Origin: Candidatus Sulfotelmatobacter sp.
Lineage (GTDB): Bacteria; Vulcanimicrobiota; Vulcanimicrobiia; Vulcanimicrobiales; Vulcanimicrobiaceae
Assembly (NCBI GenBank): GCA_035504415.1
Contig: DATJRY010000010.1
Coordinates: 124,001-188,000 of the forward strand
Reading direction: 5' to 3'
DNA length: 64,000 nucleotides
Shown here: piece after piece, positions 18,940-27,407 of the stretch
Position numbering within the stretch: position 1 is the first letter of the stretch
Layout: every line of letters begins with the position of its first letter
The notes under the pieces: generated by a model
Databases searched by the model: none
Seen by the model: only the letters and a program-made list of their open reading frames with translations
Told to the model about the DNA's origin: nothing
Position numbers and translations under genes: made by a program

Positions 18940-19971
18940 TCAGACCGCGATCAGCGTCCGGGTGCGCGGCAGCGCGCGCACCAACAGCGCGATCCCGCGC
19001 AAGAGGTCGTGCGCGCGAGCGGGATCTTCGAAGGTCGTGAGCGGAACGTGCAGCCCCTCGACGACGAACGGCGCGCCCTCGAGCGCGTCGAGCTGGCCGA
19101 TCGCGGCGTAGGCGGCGGCACTGCGCGCCAAGCTGTCGGCGTAGGCGCTCTCGATGCGCCCCAGCGTCTCGCGCGTCTGCCGGTTGCGCGCGGCGATGCG
19201 TTGCGCTTGTTCGCGCAAGTTGGGCGCGGCCTCGCGCAGCGCCGCCAGCTGTCCGTTGACGGCGGTGTCGAAGCGCGCCTGGCGCGCGCGCACGAGCTCG
19301 CTCTCGCGCAGCTCGCCGCGGCGCCGTTCGGTGGGGTTCGACGAGGCGCGGCTGGCGCGCGCTGCGTCCATTTGCAGGCGTTCGAGCGCGGTGTAGTCGC
19401 TCTGCCGCTCGGCGTCGCGACGAATCGCTTCGGTTCGCTCGCGCAGCAGCACGTCCAGCGCGGTGTCGGCGGAGAGCGCCGGGAGGCAACGCCGCTCGAC
19501 GGCCAGGCGGTCGCGCCGCGCGACCTCGCTGGTGCGGATCAGCGCGATCGCGTTGCGCAGGGTCTCGACCCAACGGCGGTCGTCGGGGAGTATCGCCTGC
19601 CGTTCGAAGCGCACTTCGGCGGCCAGCCGGAACGGCTCGTCGACCAGCAGCTTCCAGGTCGCATCGCCGTCGTAGGCGCCGACCAGCCGCACCGCACTGG
19701 CGACGGGCGGCACCGCCGGGAACCGGCCGACCGCCGCCACCAGCCGGTCGCCGCCGTCGACCACGACCAGGGTGCGGACGGGGTCGATCGTATGCGCGTA
19801 GACCAAAATGCCGGCGTAGAGCCGGTCGATGAGCGGGCGGGCGTGGTCGATGTCGACGTGGCCGCGCATGTACGCCAGCCGCCAAAGATCGTCGCTGACC
19901 TCGCGAGGGACGCGAACGCCCAAGGCGTCGGTGATTCCCACGAACCCTATCGCCATGCCGCGATCGTACAT
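18940..19971 (-). CDS. hypothetical protein with long coiled-coil region
   Basis: 343 residues; ATG at 19971 or, five codons later, at 19956 (MAIGFVGITDALG). N-terminal third is mixed alpha/beta with VDIDHARPLIDRLYAGILVYAHTIDPVRTLVVV; the middle (about 150-290) is a highly charged, Arg/Glu/Ala-rich helical region likely to form coiled coils; a short globular end follows. No signal peptide or membrane segment and no catalytic motif I recognise. It converges on the RND pump gene and diverges from the secreted protein at 20092. Codon use matches neighbours, so it is a real gene of unknown function. Confidence 0.7.
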   Translation of the reverse strand: MYDRGMAIGFVGITDALGVRVPREVSDDLWRLAYMRGHVDIDHARPLIDRLYAGILVYAHTIDPVRTLVVVDGGDRLVAAVGRFPAVPPVASAVRLVGAYDGDATWKLLVDEPFRLAAEVRFERQAILPDDRRWVETLRNAIALIRTSEVARRDRLAVERRCLPALSADTALDVLLRERTEAIRRDAERQSDYTALERLQMDAARASRASSNPTERRRGELRESELVRARQARFDTAVNGQLAALREAAPNLREQAQRIAARNRQTRETLGRIESAYADSLARSAAAYAAIGQLDALEGAPFVVEGLHVPLTTFEDPARAHDLLRGIALLVRALPRTRTLIAV

Positions 19972-20091
19972 GCGGTCGCCCGCATTCCCACGTAAGCTGC
20001 ATCACAGCGAGAAGAAGAAGGGGCGCCGATCACACGGGCGAGCGGTTCCGATCCGTGGTTAAGATCGGCGTGCGACCATCCGGTCGACGTG

Positions 20092-20892
20092 ATGTACCGA
20101 ACGCTTCTTCGGCTCGGCGCCACCCTCGTCGCAGCAGGCGGCACCCTCGCCGCGAGCGCGGCGCCCATCCCACCGTTCGTCCCGAGTCAGCCCGCGGCGA
20201 GCGTCGTCTACGGCTACCGGGTGGACGGCGCCGGCCCGCGCGGAACGCAAAGTGAGCAGGGCGTCCTGGTGATTACCCGTCTGGCCGGCGGCCGCGCGGT
20301 GGCGACGCTCGTGCCCGACGGCGGCACGGCATCGGCCGTCGCCTTCGCGGTCACGGCGGACGGGACGCTGCACGCGCTCCCGCCGGCGGCCGACGCCGGC
20401 GCCGAGGAATGGCGCGGCGGGACCGCCACGACGCTGCCCGGGTTGCGCGCCCTCGCCGCGCTGCTCGCGACGCCGGCCGCGGGTGCCGCGTGGCCGGTCG
20501 CGGTCGAAGCCGGCGACCCGGGCGCGCCCGCGACGATCGGCCTGACCGCGCACCTCACGCTGCACGGCACCGACCGGACCATCAGTGCCGACGGCAGCGG
20601 AACGGTCGACGTTCTGCAGCCACCCTCGTCCACGGGCGGGCGGGGCGGCTTCGGACGGGGCGGCGGATTCCCGGGCGGTGGCGGCGGCGGTTTCCCCGGC
20701 GGGATGGGCGGCGGACGGCGGCGCGGCGGCGCGAGTACGGCGCCGCAACGGGTCTCGGCGACGCTCGCGGTCCACGTCGAAGCGACGTTCCGCAACGGGG
20801 CGTTCTTCGGCGCCCGCGGGACGGAGACGACGACCCCGCAATCCGGCGACACCACCCCGCGCACCGCGACGTGGGAGCTCTCGCCGACCTAA
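20092..20892 (+). CDS. exported protein with Gly/Arg-rich linker, unknown function
   Basis: 266 residues from ATG 20092 (a GTG lies one codon earlier). Signal peptide at residues 1-24 (TLLRLGATLVAAGGTLAASA, cut after SAA or so). The mature part is predicted beta-rich (ASVVYGYRVDGAG, TIGLTAHLTLHGTDRTISADGSG) and contains a Gly/Arg/Phe-rich segment around residues 185-220 (GRGGFGRGGGFPGGGGGG) followed by another beta block. The inverted repeat CCGATC...GATCGG at about 20049-20068 lies in its 5' region and could be a regulatory site. No recognised domain. Convergent with the Xer gene, 4 nt apart. Confidence 0.7.
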   Translation: MYRTLLRLGATLVAAGGTLAASAAPIPPFVPSQPAASVVYGYRVDGAGPRGTQSEQGVLVITRLAGGRAVATLVPDGGTASAVAFAVTADGTLHALPPAADAGAEEWRGGTATTLPGLRALAALLATPAAGAAWPVAVEAGDPGAPATIGLTAHLTLHGTDRTISADGSGTVDVLQPPSSTGGRGGFGRGGGFPGGGGGGFPGGMGGGRRRGGASTAPQRVSATLAVHVEATFRNGAFFGARGTETTTPQSGDTTPRTATWELSPT

Positions 20893-20896
20893 TCGA

Positions 20897-21883
20897 TCAG
20901 TCGCCGTCCTCGCCCTGCGGGTGAAATTTCTCGAATTCGGCGCGCAGCCGGTTGTGAGCGAGCTTGGTGTAGATCTCGGTCGTCGCGGTCGACTCGTGGC
21001 CGAGAAACTCTTTGAGGAACAGCAGATCCGCGCCGTGCTCGCGCATGATCGTCGCGACGGTGTGGCGCCAGGTGTGCGGCGAGGCGTGGTCGGCGATGCC
21101 GGCCAGCTCCATGTAGGTGCGCACGATCTTGTAGAGCCCGGAGGCGCTCAGCCGGCGGTCGCCGCGGCCCAAGAACACGGCCGGCACGGCGCTCGCGGGC
21201 CGCAGGTCGAGGTACGCGCGCAGGGTCGCGGCAGCCGGCACCGTCAACGGCACGAGCCGGTCTTTGTTGCCCTTGCCTTTGACGACCCGGATCAGACGGT
21301 TCTCGAGGTCGACGTCGGTCAGGTCGAGCCCGATCAGCTCCGCGCGCCGCATCCCACATGACCACAGGCACGCGAACAGCGCCCGGTCGCGGCGGCGCTG
21401 CAGCTCGCTCTGCCCGGCCAGCCCGCGCGTCACCAGGCCGAGCACGTCCTCGACGTCCTCGCGGCGCAGCGCCTTGGGCAGCGGCTTGCCGATCTTGGGC
21501 AGGATGGCGTCGGCGGCCGGGTTGTCGTCGCGCCGCCCGGCCATCCGCAGCGACTTGTAGTACGTGCGGATCGAGGCGATCTTGCGACGGACCGACCGCG
21601 GCGCGTAGCGGCGCGAACGCGCCAAGTGCGTCTGGTAGGCCAGCACGTCGGCGTACACCGCGCCGGCCAGCTGCTCGTACGGCGGCGGCTGCTTGACGTC
21701 CGGCTTCGCGTCGAGCGCGCGCGCCTTGAGGAACGATCCGAAGTGCTCGAGGTCGCGCTGATACGCTTCGCGGGTGCGCGCGGTCGTGCCGCGGATCAGC
21801 AGGTGCTGCTCGGCGAAGCGGGCGATCTCCGGATCGGCGGAGGCGTACTCCGGCGCCTCGTAGACCGCTCCGCGCTTCTTCAT
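20897..21883 (-). CDS. tyrosine recombinase (XerC/XerD type)
   Basis: 328 residues from the ATG at 21883, chosen because GGAGGG lies 6 nt upstream; the frame is open further. N-terminal SAM-like core-binding domain (about 30-150: TREAYQRDLEHFGSFLKAR) and catalytic domain with Arg in CGMRRAEL, Lys in VKGKGNKDRL, HTWRHTVA (His-x-x-Arg), LGHESTATTEIYTKL with the second His and nucleophile Tyr. This is the full R-K-H-R-H-Y set. Xer recombinases resolve chromosome dimers at dif; solitary integrases look similar, and the short N-terminal extension plus an adjacent partly palindromic site leave that open. No phage or cassette genes flank it. Confidence 0.9.
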   Translation of the reverse strand: MKKRGAVYEAPEYASADPEIARFAEQHLLIRGTTARTREAYQRDLEHFGSFLKARALDAKPDVKQPPPYEQLAGAVYADVLAYQTHLARSRRYAPRSVRRKIASIRTYYKSLRMAGRRDDNPAADAILPKIGKPLPKALRREDVEDVLGLVTRGLAGQSELQRRRDRALFACLWSCGMRRAELIGLDLTDVDLENRLIRVVKGKGNKDRLVPLTVPAAATLRAYLDLRPASAVPAVFLGRGDRRLSASGLYKIVRTYMELAGIADHASPHTWRHTVATIMREHGADLLFLKEFLGHESTATTEIYTKLAHNRLRAEFEKFHPQGEDGD

Positions 21884-21896
21884 CGATCCCTCCAGG

Positions 21897-21922
21897 GTGA
21901 CGATAATCGGTATTTCCGTTAC
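21897..21922. promoter_or_regulatory. imperfect inverted repeat upstream of the Xer recombinase
   Basis: AT-richer than its surroundings. Arms 21897-21907 and 21912-21922 (GTGACGATAAT / ATTTCCGTTAC) match at 8 of 11 positions as inverted repeats around a 4-base centre. It lies 13 nt upstream of the recombinase ATG. On the minus strand CGATTAT could serve as a -10 box, so an operator or promoter is the simple reading; a recombination site of dif type, which has 11-bp arms around a 6-bp centre, is a weaker alternative. Confidence 0.35.
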
Positions 21923-22077
21923 TGAGCGAGAAGCAGAATCCCTCCCGCCGGCGGTGTGTCGCGGACCCATGACGGCGAAGCGACGCCGATACGTTGGTCG
22001 CGCACCCGCGCGGCGGCGCGCCGGTGACGGTCGGGCGCACCCGCCGCAGATCGGCGCGGCCGCGCAGCTCTGAGCCG

Positions 22078-22671
22078 TTAGGGCGTCGGCGAGGGCATCG
22101 GCATCGACATGCTCGATCCGCCGTTCGCCGAGCCGCCCATCGCGGCGTCGCTGTGGCGGAGTCCCGCCAGCACGCTCTTGGCCGCCGTCAGATGCGCGTT
22201 CACGATCGGCAGCGTCGACTTCGCGAACGCGACCAGGGCCGGATTCTTGCCGCCGTTGATCTCCGTCTGCATGAGGACCTGCATCGACTCGTGAGCGGAC
22301 ACCTGGCCGTGCATGTAGGCGAGGTTGAACGCGTGACCGCTCAGGCCTTGCAGCTTGGCCATCGCGGCGCGGCTGTCGGCGTCGAGCCCCGCGGGCGCGG
22401 GGATGCCTTGCGCCTTCATGATTCCGGCCAGCTTCGCGTTGTTGGGCGTGTGGTCGGCGATCATCCGGTGTGCGAAGGCGCGGACGTCGGGATTGTGCGA
22501 GGTCTGCAGCGCCAGCTGCGCCATGCTGACCTCGGCCGTGCCGCCTTGTGCGGCACGGTGCGCGAACTGCACGTCGGGCGACATCGTCGCCATCGACGAT
22601 TGGGCGAACGCGGGCATCGCCACGGCCGCGAGCGCGAGCGCCATGCCGGCGCGAACGAGACTACGAATCAC
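22078..22671 (-). CDS. DUF4142 family exported ferritin-like protein
   Basis: 197 residues, GTG start with GGAGG six bases upstream. Signal peptide residues 1-23 (ALALAAVAMPAFAQ). Mature domain resembles DUF4142: DVQFAHRAAQGGTAEVSMAQLAL, NPDVRAFAHRMIADHT and AYMHGQVSAHESM are characteristic helical motifs with conserved His/Glu, giving a ferritin-like four-helix bundle whose biochemical role is not established. C-terminal tail is Ser/Met/Pro-rich (SSMSMPMPSPTP), which might bind metal (inference). Its ribosome site lies in one arm of a perfect 9-bp inverted repeat (see 22676-22716). Confidence 0.85.
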   Translation of the reverse strand: MIRSLVRAGMALALAAVAMPAFAQSSMATMSPDVQFAHRAAQGGTAEVSMAQLALQTSHNPDVRAFAHRMIADHTPNNAKLAGIMKAQGIPAPAGLDADSRAAMAKLQGLSGHAFNLAYMHGQVSAHESMQVLMQTEINGGKNPALVAFAKSTLPIVNAHLTAAKSVLAGLRHSDAAMGGSANGGSSMSMPMPSPTP

Positions 22672-22675
22672 CGAG

Positions 22676-22716
22676 GACCTCCGGACGAGAACGAGTGCAA
22701 GGTCGTACCGGAGGTC
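22676..22716 (-). promoter_or_regulatory. hairpin burying the ribosome-binding site of the DUF4142 gene
   Basis: On the minus strand GACCTCCGG (22716-22708) and CCGGAGGTC (22684-22676) form a perfect 9-bp inverted repeat separated by 23 nt. The downstream arm contains the GGAGG Shine-Dalgarno, which is 6 nt before the GTG start. In mRNA this would pair the ribosome site with an exact anti-Shine-Dalgarno sequence. It has no T-tract, so it is not an intrinsic terminator. Confidence 0.5.
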
Positions 22717-22764
22717 TTGTATCGTCTCAGGCCGCCGTTCAAACCGGGCAGGCGCCGGCGCGCG

Positions 22765-23778
22765 TCAGCCGTAGGCGGCGGTGAGAACGGTGCGAACGGT
22801 CGCTTCATCGACCGGCGCGGCGTTGTTGGCCAGCAGCGGCGAGGCCATCACCCGCGGCAGCGCGCGCTCGATCAGATCGGCCGGTGCGCCGAGTTCCGCG
22901 AACGTGCGCGGTAACGCGAACGCCCGCGCGATCGCTTCGGCTTCGCCGGCGAGGTCCGCGATACCGAACCAGTCGGCGACCGCTTCGACGACGTTCGGAT
23001 CGAGCCGCGCGTTGCCGCGGACCGCGTGCGGCAGGACGATCGCGTTGACGATCCCGTGCGGGATCTGGGTGAGGCCGCCGATCACGTGACAGATCGCGTG
23101 GTGCAGCCCCATCGAGCGCGTGTCGAGCGCGTAGCCGGCGAGGTGCGCGGCTTGGAAGAGCGCGCCGTCCAGCGTCCAGTCGCGCACCTTCGCCGCGGCG
23201 CGCAACAGCGCCGGCAGGCGGCCGCCGGCGAACACCGCGGCGGCCAAGCCGGTCGCGTGCTCGGTCCGAGCGTAGGCGGCCTCGATGCAGTGCGCCCAGG
23301 CGTTGATGCCGATCGAGCCGAGCTCGCGCTGCTGCAGCGATGCGAGCAGCGTCGCGTCGTAAATCACGACGGGCGGCGGCGTCTTGAGCCGGCCGCCGCC
23401 TTTCACGTCGCCCGCGAGGAACCCGTAACCGCGCGACATCTCGGCGCCCCCGAGCGCGGTCGGGATCACCACCAGCGTCAGCGCGCGTCCGTCGGACACG
23501 GCCTTGCCCAGATCGATCGCGCTCGAGCTGCCGATCGCGACGAGCGTCTCGATCTGCTGCTCGTCGACCAAACGGGCGACGGCGTCGATGCCGGTGCGCG
23601 GGTTGTGCGGGCGCACGTCGTCGTACACCGTCGTGACGGTGACGGCTCCCGGCGGTATCAACGCCACCGACCGCCGCGTCCCGACCAGCCCGATCGGCTC
23701 GGCCGGCGCGATCGCGCGCAGCGCCTCCTCGAGCGGACCGAAGACGATCCGGCGCTGGTCGATCCGCTCTTCGTGCAT
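22765..23778 (-). CDS. iron-containing alcohol dehydrogenase family (maleylacetate reductase-like)
   Basis: 337 residues from the ATG at 23778. N-terminal Rossmann-like domain with AIGSSSAIDLGKAV (dinucleotide loop) and ALGGAEMSRGYGFLAGDVKGG; C-terminal all-helical domain with metal-binding histidines in GLHHAICHVIGG and IPHGIVNAIVLPH. Its length and the GLHHAICHVLGG-type motif are closest to maleylacetate reductases, which complete chlorocatechol or hydroxyquinol degradation. No ring-cleavage dioxygenase or other aromatic pathway gene is nearby, so the substrate is uncertain. It follows the fusion gene at 23792 on the same strand after 13 nt. Confidence 0.85.
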   Translation of the reverse strand: MHEERIDQRRIVFGPLEEALRAIAPAEPIGLVGTRRSVALIPPGAVTVTTVYDDVRPHNPRTGIDAVARLVDEQQIETLVAIGSSSAIDLGKAVSDGRALTLVVIPTALGGAEMSRGYGFLAGDVKGGGRLKTPPPVVIYDATLLASLQQRELGSIGINAWAHCIEAAYARTEHATGLAAAVFAGGRLPALLRAAAKVRDWTLDGALFQAAHLAGYALDTRSMGLHHAICHVIGGLTQIPHGIVNAIVLPHAVRGNARLDPNVVEAVADWFGIADLAGEAEAIARAFALPRTFAELGAPADLIERALPRVMASPLLANNAAPVDEATVRTVLTAAYG

Positions 23779-23791
23779 CGTCCGCCCTTCT

Positions 23792-25441
23792 TCAGCCGGC
23801 CGGCGCGCGCCCGCGCAGCGCGCGCAAGCGCTCGGCCGCGACCCGCGCGGCGTCGTCCCACGTCCAGGCGCCGCGTGCGCGCGCCGCGCCCAACGCGGCC
23901 TTGGCGCGTGCAGCCGCCGGCTGCTCCGCGACGGCGCGCAGCGTGCGCGCGAGGGCGTCGACGTCGGGCTCGAGCCACCATCCGGCGCCCGCCAGCGGCG
24001 CGCCGACCACCTGCGCCGGCACCGCGCGCCGCTCGGCCGGGATGAGAAACGCGACGCTCTCGTCGAGGAACGCATCGGCGGCGCCGCCCGCGGTCGCGAT
24101 CACCGGAACGCCGCACGCCAGCGCCTCGAGCATCGGTAAGCCGAAGCCTTCGCCGCGATACGGCGCGACCAGCGCATCGCAGCTGCGGTAGAGCCGCGCG
24201 ACGTCGTCGTCGGCGACCTCGGTCTCGACGACCTCGAGCTCCGGTGCGCGCGCGTCGGCGAGGAACGATCGCAGCCGCTCCGCCAGCGCGCCGAGCGGGT
24301 AGAACGAGCGCGTTCCGAACAGCTTGAGCACCAGCACGACGTCGTCGTCGCGGGTGAAGGCGCGCCGATAGCCGTCGAGCAGCACGTCGACGCCCTTGCG
24401 CGGCAGCGCGCCGCCGACGTACAAGAACTTCGTCGTCTTGCGCGTCGCGAACGGATACGGCGCGAACGCGCGCTCGGGTGAGAAGCGTGCCGGGTCGACG
24501 CCGTTGGGCACGATCGCCACCCGCTCGGCCGGAACGCCGGCGTCGAGGAACATCCGGCGGCAATACGCGGACGGCGTCCAGACTTCGTCGGGCGGCCGCG
24601 CGTGCAGCGCGTCGACCCAGGCTCGCGGCAACGCGCCGTACTCCCACGGCAGGATCTGCACGAGCGCGCCGGCCGCCGCCGGGTGGGCGAAATCCGGCGC
24701 GCCGTTGGACTGGCGGACGAGCACCTCGCAGGGCGGCACGCCGCGGCGCACCCGCTCGCGCAAGCCCGCGTAACGCACGTCGGCGAGCACGGCCGGCTCG
24801 GGCACGGGCTCGTCGGGGACGATCAGCGGTGCGAGATCGCCGTGCGCCGCGAGCGCACGCGCCAGCTCGCGATTGACGACCGCCATCGAGTTGTAGGCGA
24901 AGAACTCGCCTTCGAAAGCGACCGGCACGCGCGGCGCGTCCGAAGCGACGGCTGCCGGCGCGCGACCGAGCACGTAGGTGTGCTGCCAGCCGTCGGGCTC
25001 GTTGCCGGCACCGACGATGCGTAACCCGTGCGCGCGCAGCTGCGCGTGCAGCGTCTCGAGCGGCCATGGCGTGACGTTGGCGGAATCGCGGCGAAAGCCG
25101 CCGGCTTGCACGACCGCGCTGCGCGGGTTGAGCGCGCGCACGATCAGCACGCCATCGGACGCGAGCAGCGCCGCCGCGTCGCGCAACGCGGCCGTCCCGG
25201 TCGGCACGTCCATCGTCTCGAGCACGAAGCTGAGGTAGACGCCCTCGAATCGTTCGCCGACTGCCGGCAAACCGTCGCGCACGTCGGCACGCGCGATCGC
25301 GACGACGCGACCGACGCCGCGCTCGTGCAGCGCGCGGTGAAAGACCGGGTCGCCGCAGCCGACGTCGAGCACCGCGCGCGCGCCGCGGAAGACGTCGGCG
25401 AAGGCGGCGTATGCGGCCAGCTCCGCCGGGCGCTCGCTCAC
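23792..25441 (-). CDS. methyltransferase-glycosyltransferase (GT4) fusion protein
   Basis: 549 residues, GTG start. The first ~165 residues are a class I SAM methyltransferase: AVLDVGCGDPVFHRALH (motif I), GVYLSFVLETMDVP and a final GWQHTYVLGR. Residues about 175-540 are a GT-B glycosyltransferase of group 1 type: EVWTPSAYCRRMFLDAGV, VPNGVDPARFSPE, KFLYVGGALPRKGVDVLLDGY and the donor-site EGFGLPMLEALACGVPVIAT. The two domains are in one frame with no internal stop, so fusion is genuine. A sugar may be added and a nearby group methylated, as in decorated surface glycans (inference). No other polysaccharide genes lie next to it. Confidence 0.88.
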   Translation of the reverse strand: MSERPAELAAYAAFADVFRGARAVLDVGCGDPVFHRALHERGVGRVVAIARADVRDGLPAVGERFEGVYLSFVLETMDVPTGTAALRDAAALLASDGVLIVRALNPRSAVVQAGGFRRDSANVTPWPLETLHAQLRAHGLRIVGAGNEPDGWQHTYVLGRAPAAVASDAPRVPVAFEGEFFAYNSMAVVNRELARALAAHGDLAPLIVPDEPVPEPAVLADVRYAGLRERVRRGVPPCEVLVRQSNGAPDFAHPAAAGALVQILPWEYGALPRAWVDALHARPPDEVWTPSAYCRRMFLDAGVPAERVAIVPNGVDPARFSPERAFAPYPFATRKTTKFLYVGGALPRKGVDVLLDGYRRAFTRDDDVVLVLKLFGTRSFYPLGALAERLRSFLADARAPELEVVETEVADDDVARLYRSCDALVAPYRGEGFGLPMLEALACGVPVIATAGGAADAFLDESVAFLIPAERRAVPAQVVGAPLAGAGWWLEPDVDALARTLRAVAEQPAAARAKAALGAARARGAWTWDDAARVAAERLRALRGRAPAG

Positions 25442-25512
25442 CCCGGCCCGCGCCTCGCGTTTTCGCCCGCGCGGCGATACCTTTGCCGTCCCTCCGGGTA
25501 CACGAACGCTCG

Positions 25513-25992
25513 ATGTTCCGCATCATCGCCGGGGTGGTCCTGGCCCTGGTCCTCACCGCCGGCGTCGCGCTGGCCGTCGCGCCCGGCCAGCACCTGCGGG
25601 TCGACCTGAGCGCCGGCAGCCCGTCCGTCGAGCGCCAGGGCGACTACGCCAGCTCGCAGCCGATCGAGCTGCGCGTCCGCGCGCCGCGCGCCTCCTCCGC
25701 CAGCGTCGTCGGGGTCGGCCCGGACGGTTCGAACCTCAACGTCCCGCTCGCGCGCGAGGCCGACGGCTCGTTCCGCGGCGCGTTGCGTCTGGCGATCCCC
25801 GGCGCGTGGTCCCTGGCGGTCGCGACGCTGGCCGGCGACGAGGGAACGACCACGCAGAGCTTTCCGATCGACGTCGCCGACGGCGACGCGCTGTTCGGCC
25901 AGGCCGGACTCCTCTTCTTCCTGGCGGCGGCCTCGATCGTGGCCGGGATCGCAGTCTTGCGGCGGCGGCCGCACCCCGCACCGTCTAGCTAG
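25513..25992 (+). CDS. membrane-anchored protein with Ig-like/CopC-like domain
   Basis: 159 residues. Residues 1-22 are a signal peptide or anchor (IIAGVVLALVLTAGVALAVA). The middle ~100 residues are beta-rich (PIELRVRAPRASSASVVGVGP, AWSLAVATLAGDEGTTTQSFPIDV), resembling a YtkA/CopC-like immunoglobulin fold with a final FPIDV strand, and residues about 130-150 form a C-terminal transmembrane helix followed by RRRPHP, which would sit in the cytoplasm. The function is unknown; a copper-related or cell-surface role is only a suggestion. Divergent from the fusion gene, and the AIM24 gene follows after 21 nt. Confidence 0.7.
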   Translation: MFRIIAGVVLALVLTAGVALAVAPGQHLRVDLSAGSPSVERQGDYASSQPIELRVRAPRASSASVVGVGPDGSNLNVPLAREADGSFRGALRLAIPGAWSLAVATLAGDEGTTTQSFPIDVADGDALFGQAGLLFFLAAASIVAGIAVLRRRPHPAPSS

Positions 25993-26013
25993 GGAAGCGA
26001 CCAAGGCCGCCGA

Positions 26014-26919
26014 ATGGCGGCCGGCATGACGTGCCCGAGCTGCCAAGCCAACGTTCCCGACGGCGCGCGCTTCTGCCCCAGCTGCGGCGCGCCGGCGCCG
26101 CAACCGGTCGCGGTCGGAAGCTGGACCGAGCCGGTCGCCGAGGGCGACAATCCCAAAGCGCCGCTGCAGATCGGCGACACGACCGTGCGCATCGAGGGCG
26201 AGCTGGTCCCGGTGGTCGACGTCGAGCTCGGGCCGCGCACCGCGGTCTACTTCGAGCACCACATCCTGCTCTGGAAGCAGCCGGCCGTCAAGCTCGGGTT
26301 CATGGGCGTGCAGAACGCCGGAAAGCGCTTCTTCGCGGGGCTGCAGATCTTCATCTCGACCGCGCAAGGGCCGGGCAACATCGCGTTCTCGCGCGAGGCG
26401 CCGGGACAGATCGTCTCGCTGCGCTTGCGTCCGGGACAGACGATCGACGTGCGCGAGCACCAGTTCTTGCTGGCGACGCATGCGATCGACTACGACTTCT
26501 ACTGGCAGCAAGGATTGGCGAACGTCTTCTTCTCCCGCTCGGGACTGTTCATCGATCGCTTCACCGCGCGCAACGAGGAAGGCTTGTTGCTGCTGCACGG
26601 CTACGGCAACGTCTTCGAGAAAACGCTGGGCCCCGGCGAGTCGATCGACGTCGAACCCGGCGCGTGGCTGTGGAAGGACGCGAGCGTGAAGCTCGACACG
26701 GTGACCGTGCTGCAGTCGGGCGGCGGCGGCGGGATCATGGGCGCGCTCGGCGCGCTGGTCGGCGGCTCGTCGCTCGTGCTCAACCGCTTCACCGGTCCGG
26801 GCCGGCTCGGCTTGCAGTCGATGACGTATCACGAACCGCAGGCCGAAGGCGCGCAACAGGCAGGCGGCACGAGCAACATCGGCGGCGTGCTCGGTTCGTT
26901 GTTCAACAACCGTCAGTGA
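26014..26919 (+). CDS. AIM24 family protein with N-terminal zinc ribbon
   Basis: 301 residues. A zinc-ribbon (CPSCQANVPDGARFCPSCG, residues 7-25) precedes an AIM24/DUF124 beta-rich domain: FISTAQGPGNIAFSREAPGQIVSLRL, IDVREHQFLLAT, GLFIDRFTARNEEGLLLLHGYG. The C-terminal part is Gly-rich (GGGGGIMGALGALVGGSS) and ends with GVLGSLFNNRQ. The family forms a trimeric TRAP-like beta fold; its role in bacteria is not established. Start could also be the ATG four codons later (MTCPSC). No signal peptide. Confidence 0.85.
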   Translation: MAAGMTCPSCQANVPDGARFCPSCGAPAPQPVAVGSWTEPVAEGDNPKAPLQIGDTTVRIEGELVPVVDVELGPRTAVYFEHHILLWKQPAVKLGFMGVQNAGKRFFAGLQIFISTAQGPGNIAFSREAPGQIVSLRLRPGQTIDVREHQFLLATHAIDYDFYWQQGLANVFFSRSGLFIDRFTARNEEGLLLLHGYGNVFEKTLGPGESIDVEPGAWLWKDASVKLDTVTVLQSGGGGGIMGALGALVGGSSLVLNRFTGPGRLGLQSMTYHEPQAEGAQQAGGTSNIGGVLGSLFNNRQ

Positions 26920-26932
26920 CGACGGCTAGCGT

Positions 26933-27352
26933 CTACGAAACGTAGCTGACGTTGACGCTGAAGCCGCCGGCTTCGGCCTGACGGAGCACCCCGAGCACCG
27001 CTTCGATCTCGGCGTCGATCGCGATCATGTCGACGGCGCTGATGCCGACCGGTCCGGCGTTGGTCCACAGCAGGCGGCGCGCGGTCTGAAACGCGGCTCG
27101 CAGGCGCTGCGGGGTCGCTTCGAGCACCGGCCAGTCCTCGTAGGACGCCGCGGGGACGATGCGCCAGCCGTCGCCGGAGCACTCTTCTTCGTCGGCGTAG
27201 GCGTGCGGCACCGCCGCGAGCACGTCCAAGTGCGCGCGATCGATGGGGCTGACCGAGACGGGAGCTTCGGCGAGGCGCAGGACGTAGCGGTAAAACGCGG
27301 GGTTCGCGACGCTACACATCCCGGCCGGCGAGCCGACGCTCACGCTGATCAC
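26933..27352 (-). CDS. hypothetical protein, 139 residues
   Basis: GTG start at 27352, or a later ATG giving MCSVANPAFYRYVLRL. Mixed alpha/beta, acidic, with four cysteines at most and no recognised motif: LDVLAAVPHAYADEEECSG, WRIVPAASYEDWPVLEA, GPVGISAVDMIAIDAEIEAVLG. No signal peptide or membrane segment. It is convergent with the AIM24 gene and lies upstream of thrB's end on the same strand (56-nt gap to thrB 3' end reads outward), so no operon partner is evident. Codon use resembles neighbouring genes. Function unknown. Confidence 0.6.
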   Translation of the reverse strand: MISVSVGSPAGMCSVANPAFYRYVLRLAEAPVSVSPIDRAHLDVLAAVPHAYADEEECSGDGWRIVPAASYEDWPVLEATPQRLRAAFQTARRLLWTNAGPVGISAVDMIAIDAEIEAVLGVLRQAEAGGFSVNVSYVS

Positions 27353-27407
27353 GCCTCACCCGTTCTCTCGCGCCCCGGCGGCCCCTCTCGACCGGTTGGT
27401 CGCGAAG

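Noticed and set aside
27349-27407. Short motif CCCTCTCGACCG shared with about 45808
   Set aside because: Only ~12 bases, no structure or gene context in common; chance in a GC-rich genome.
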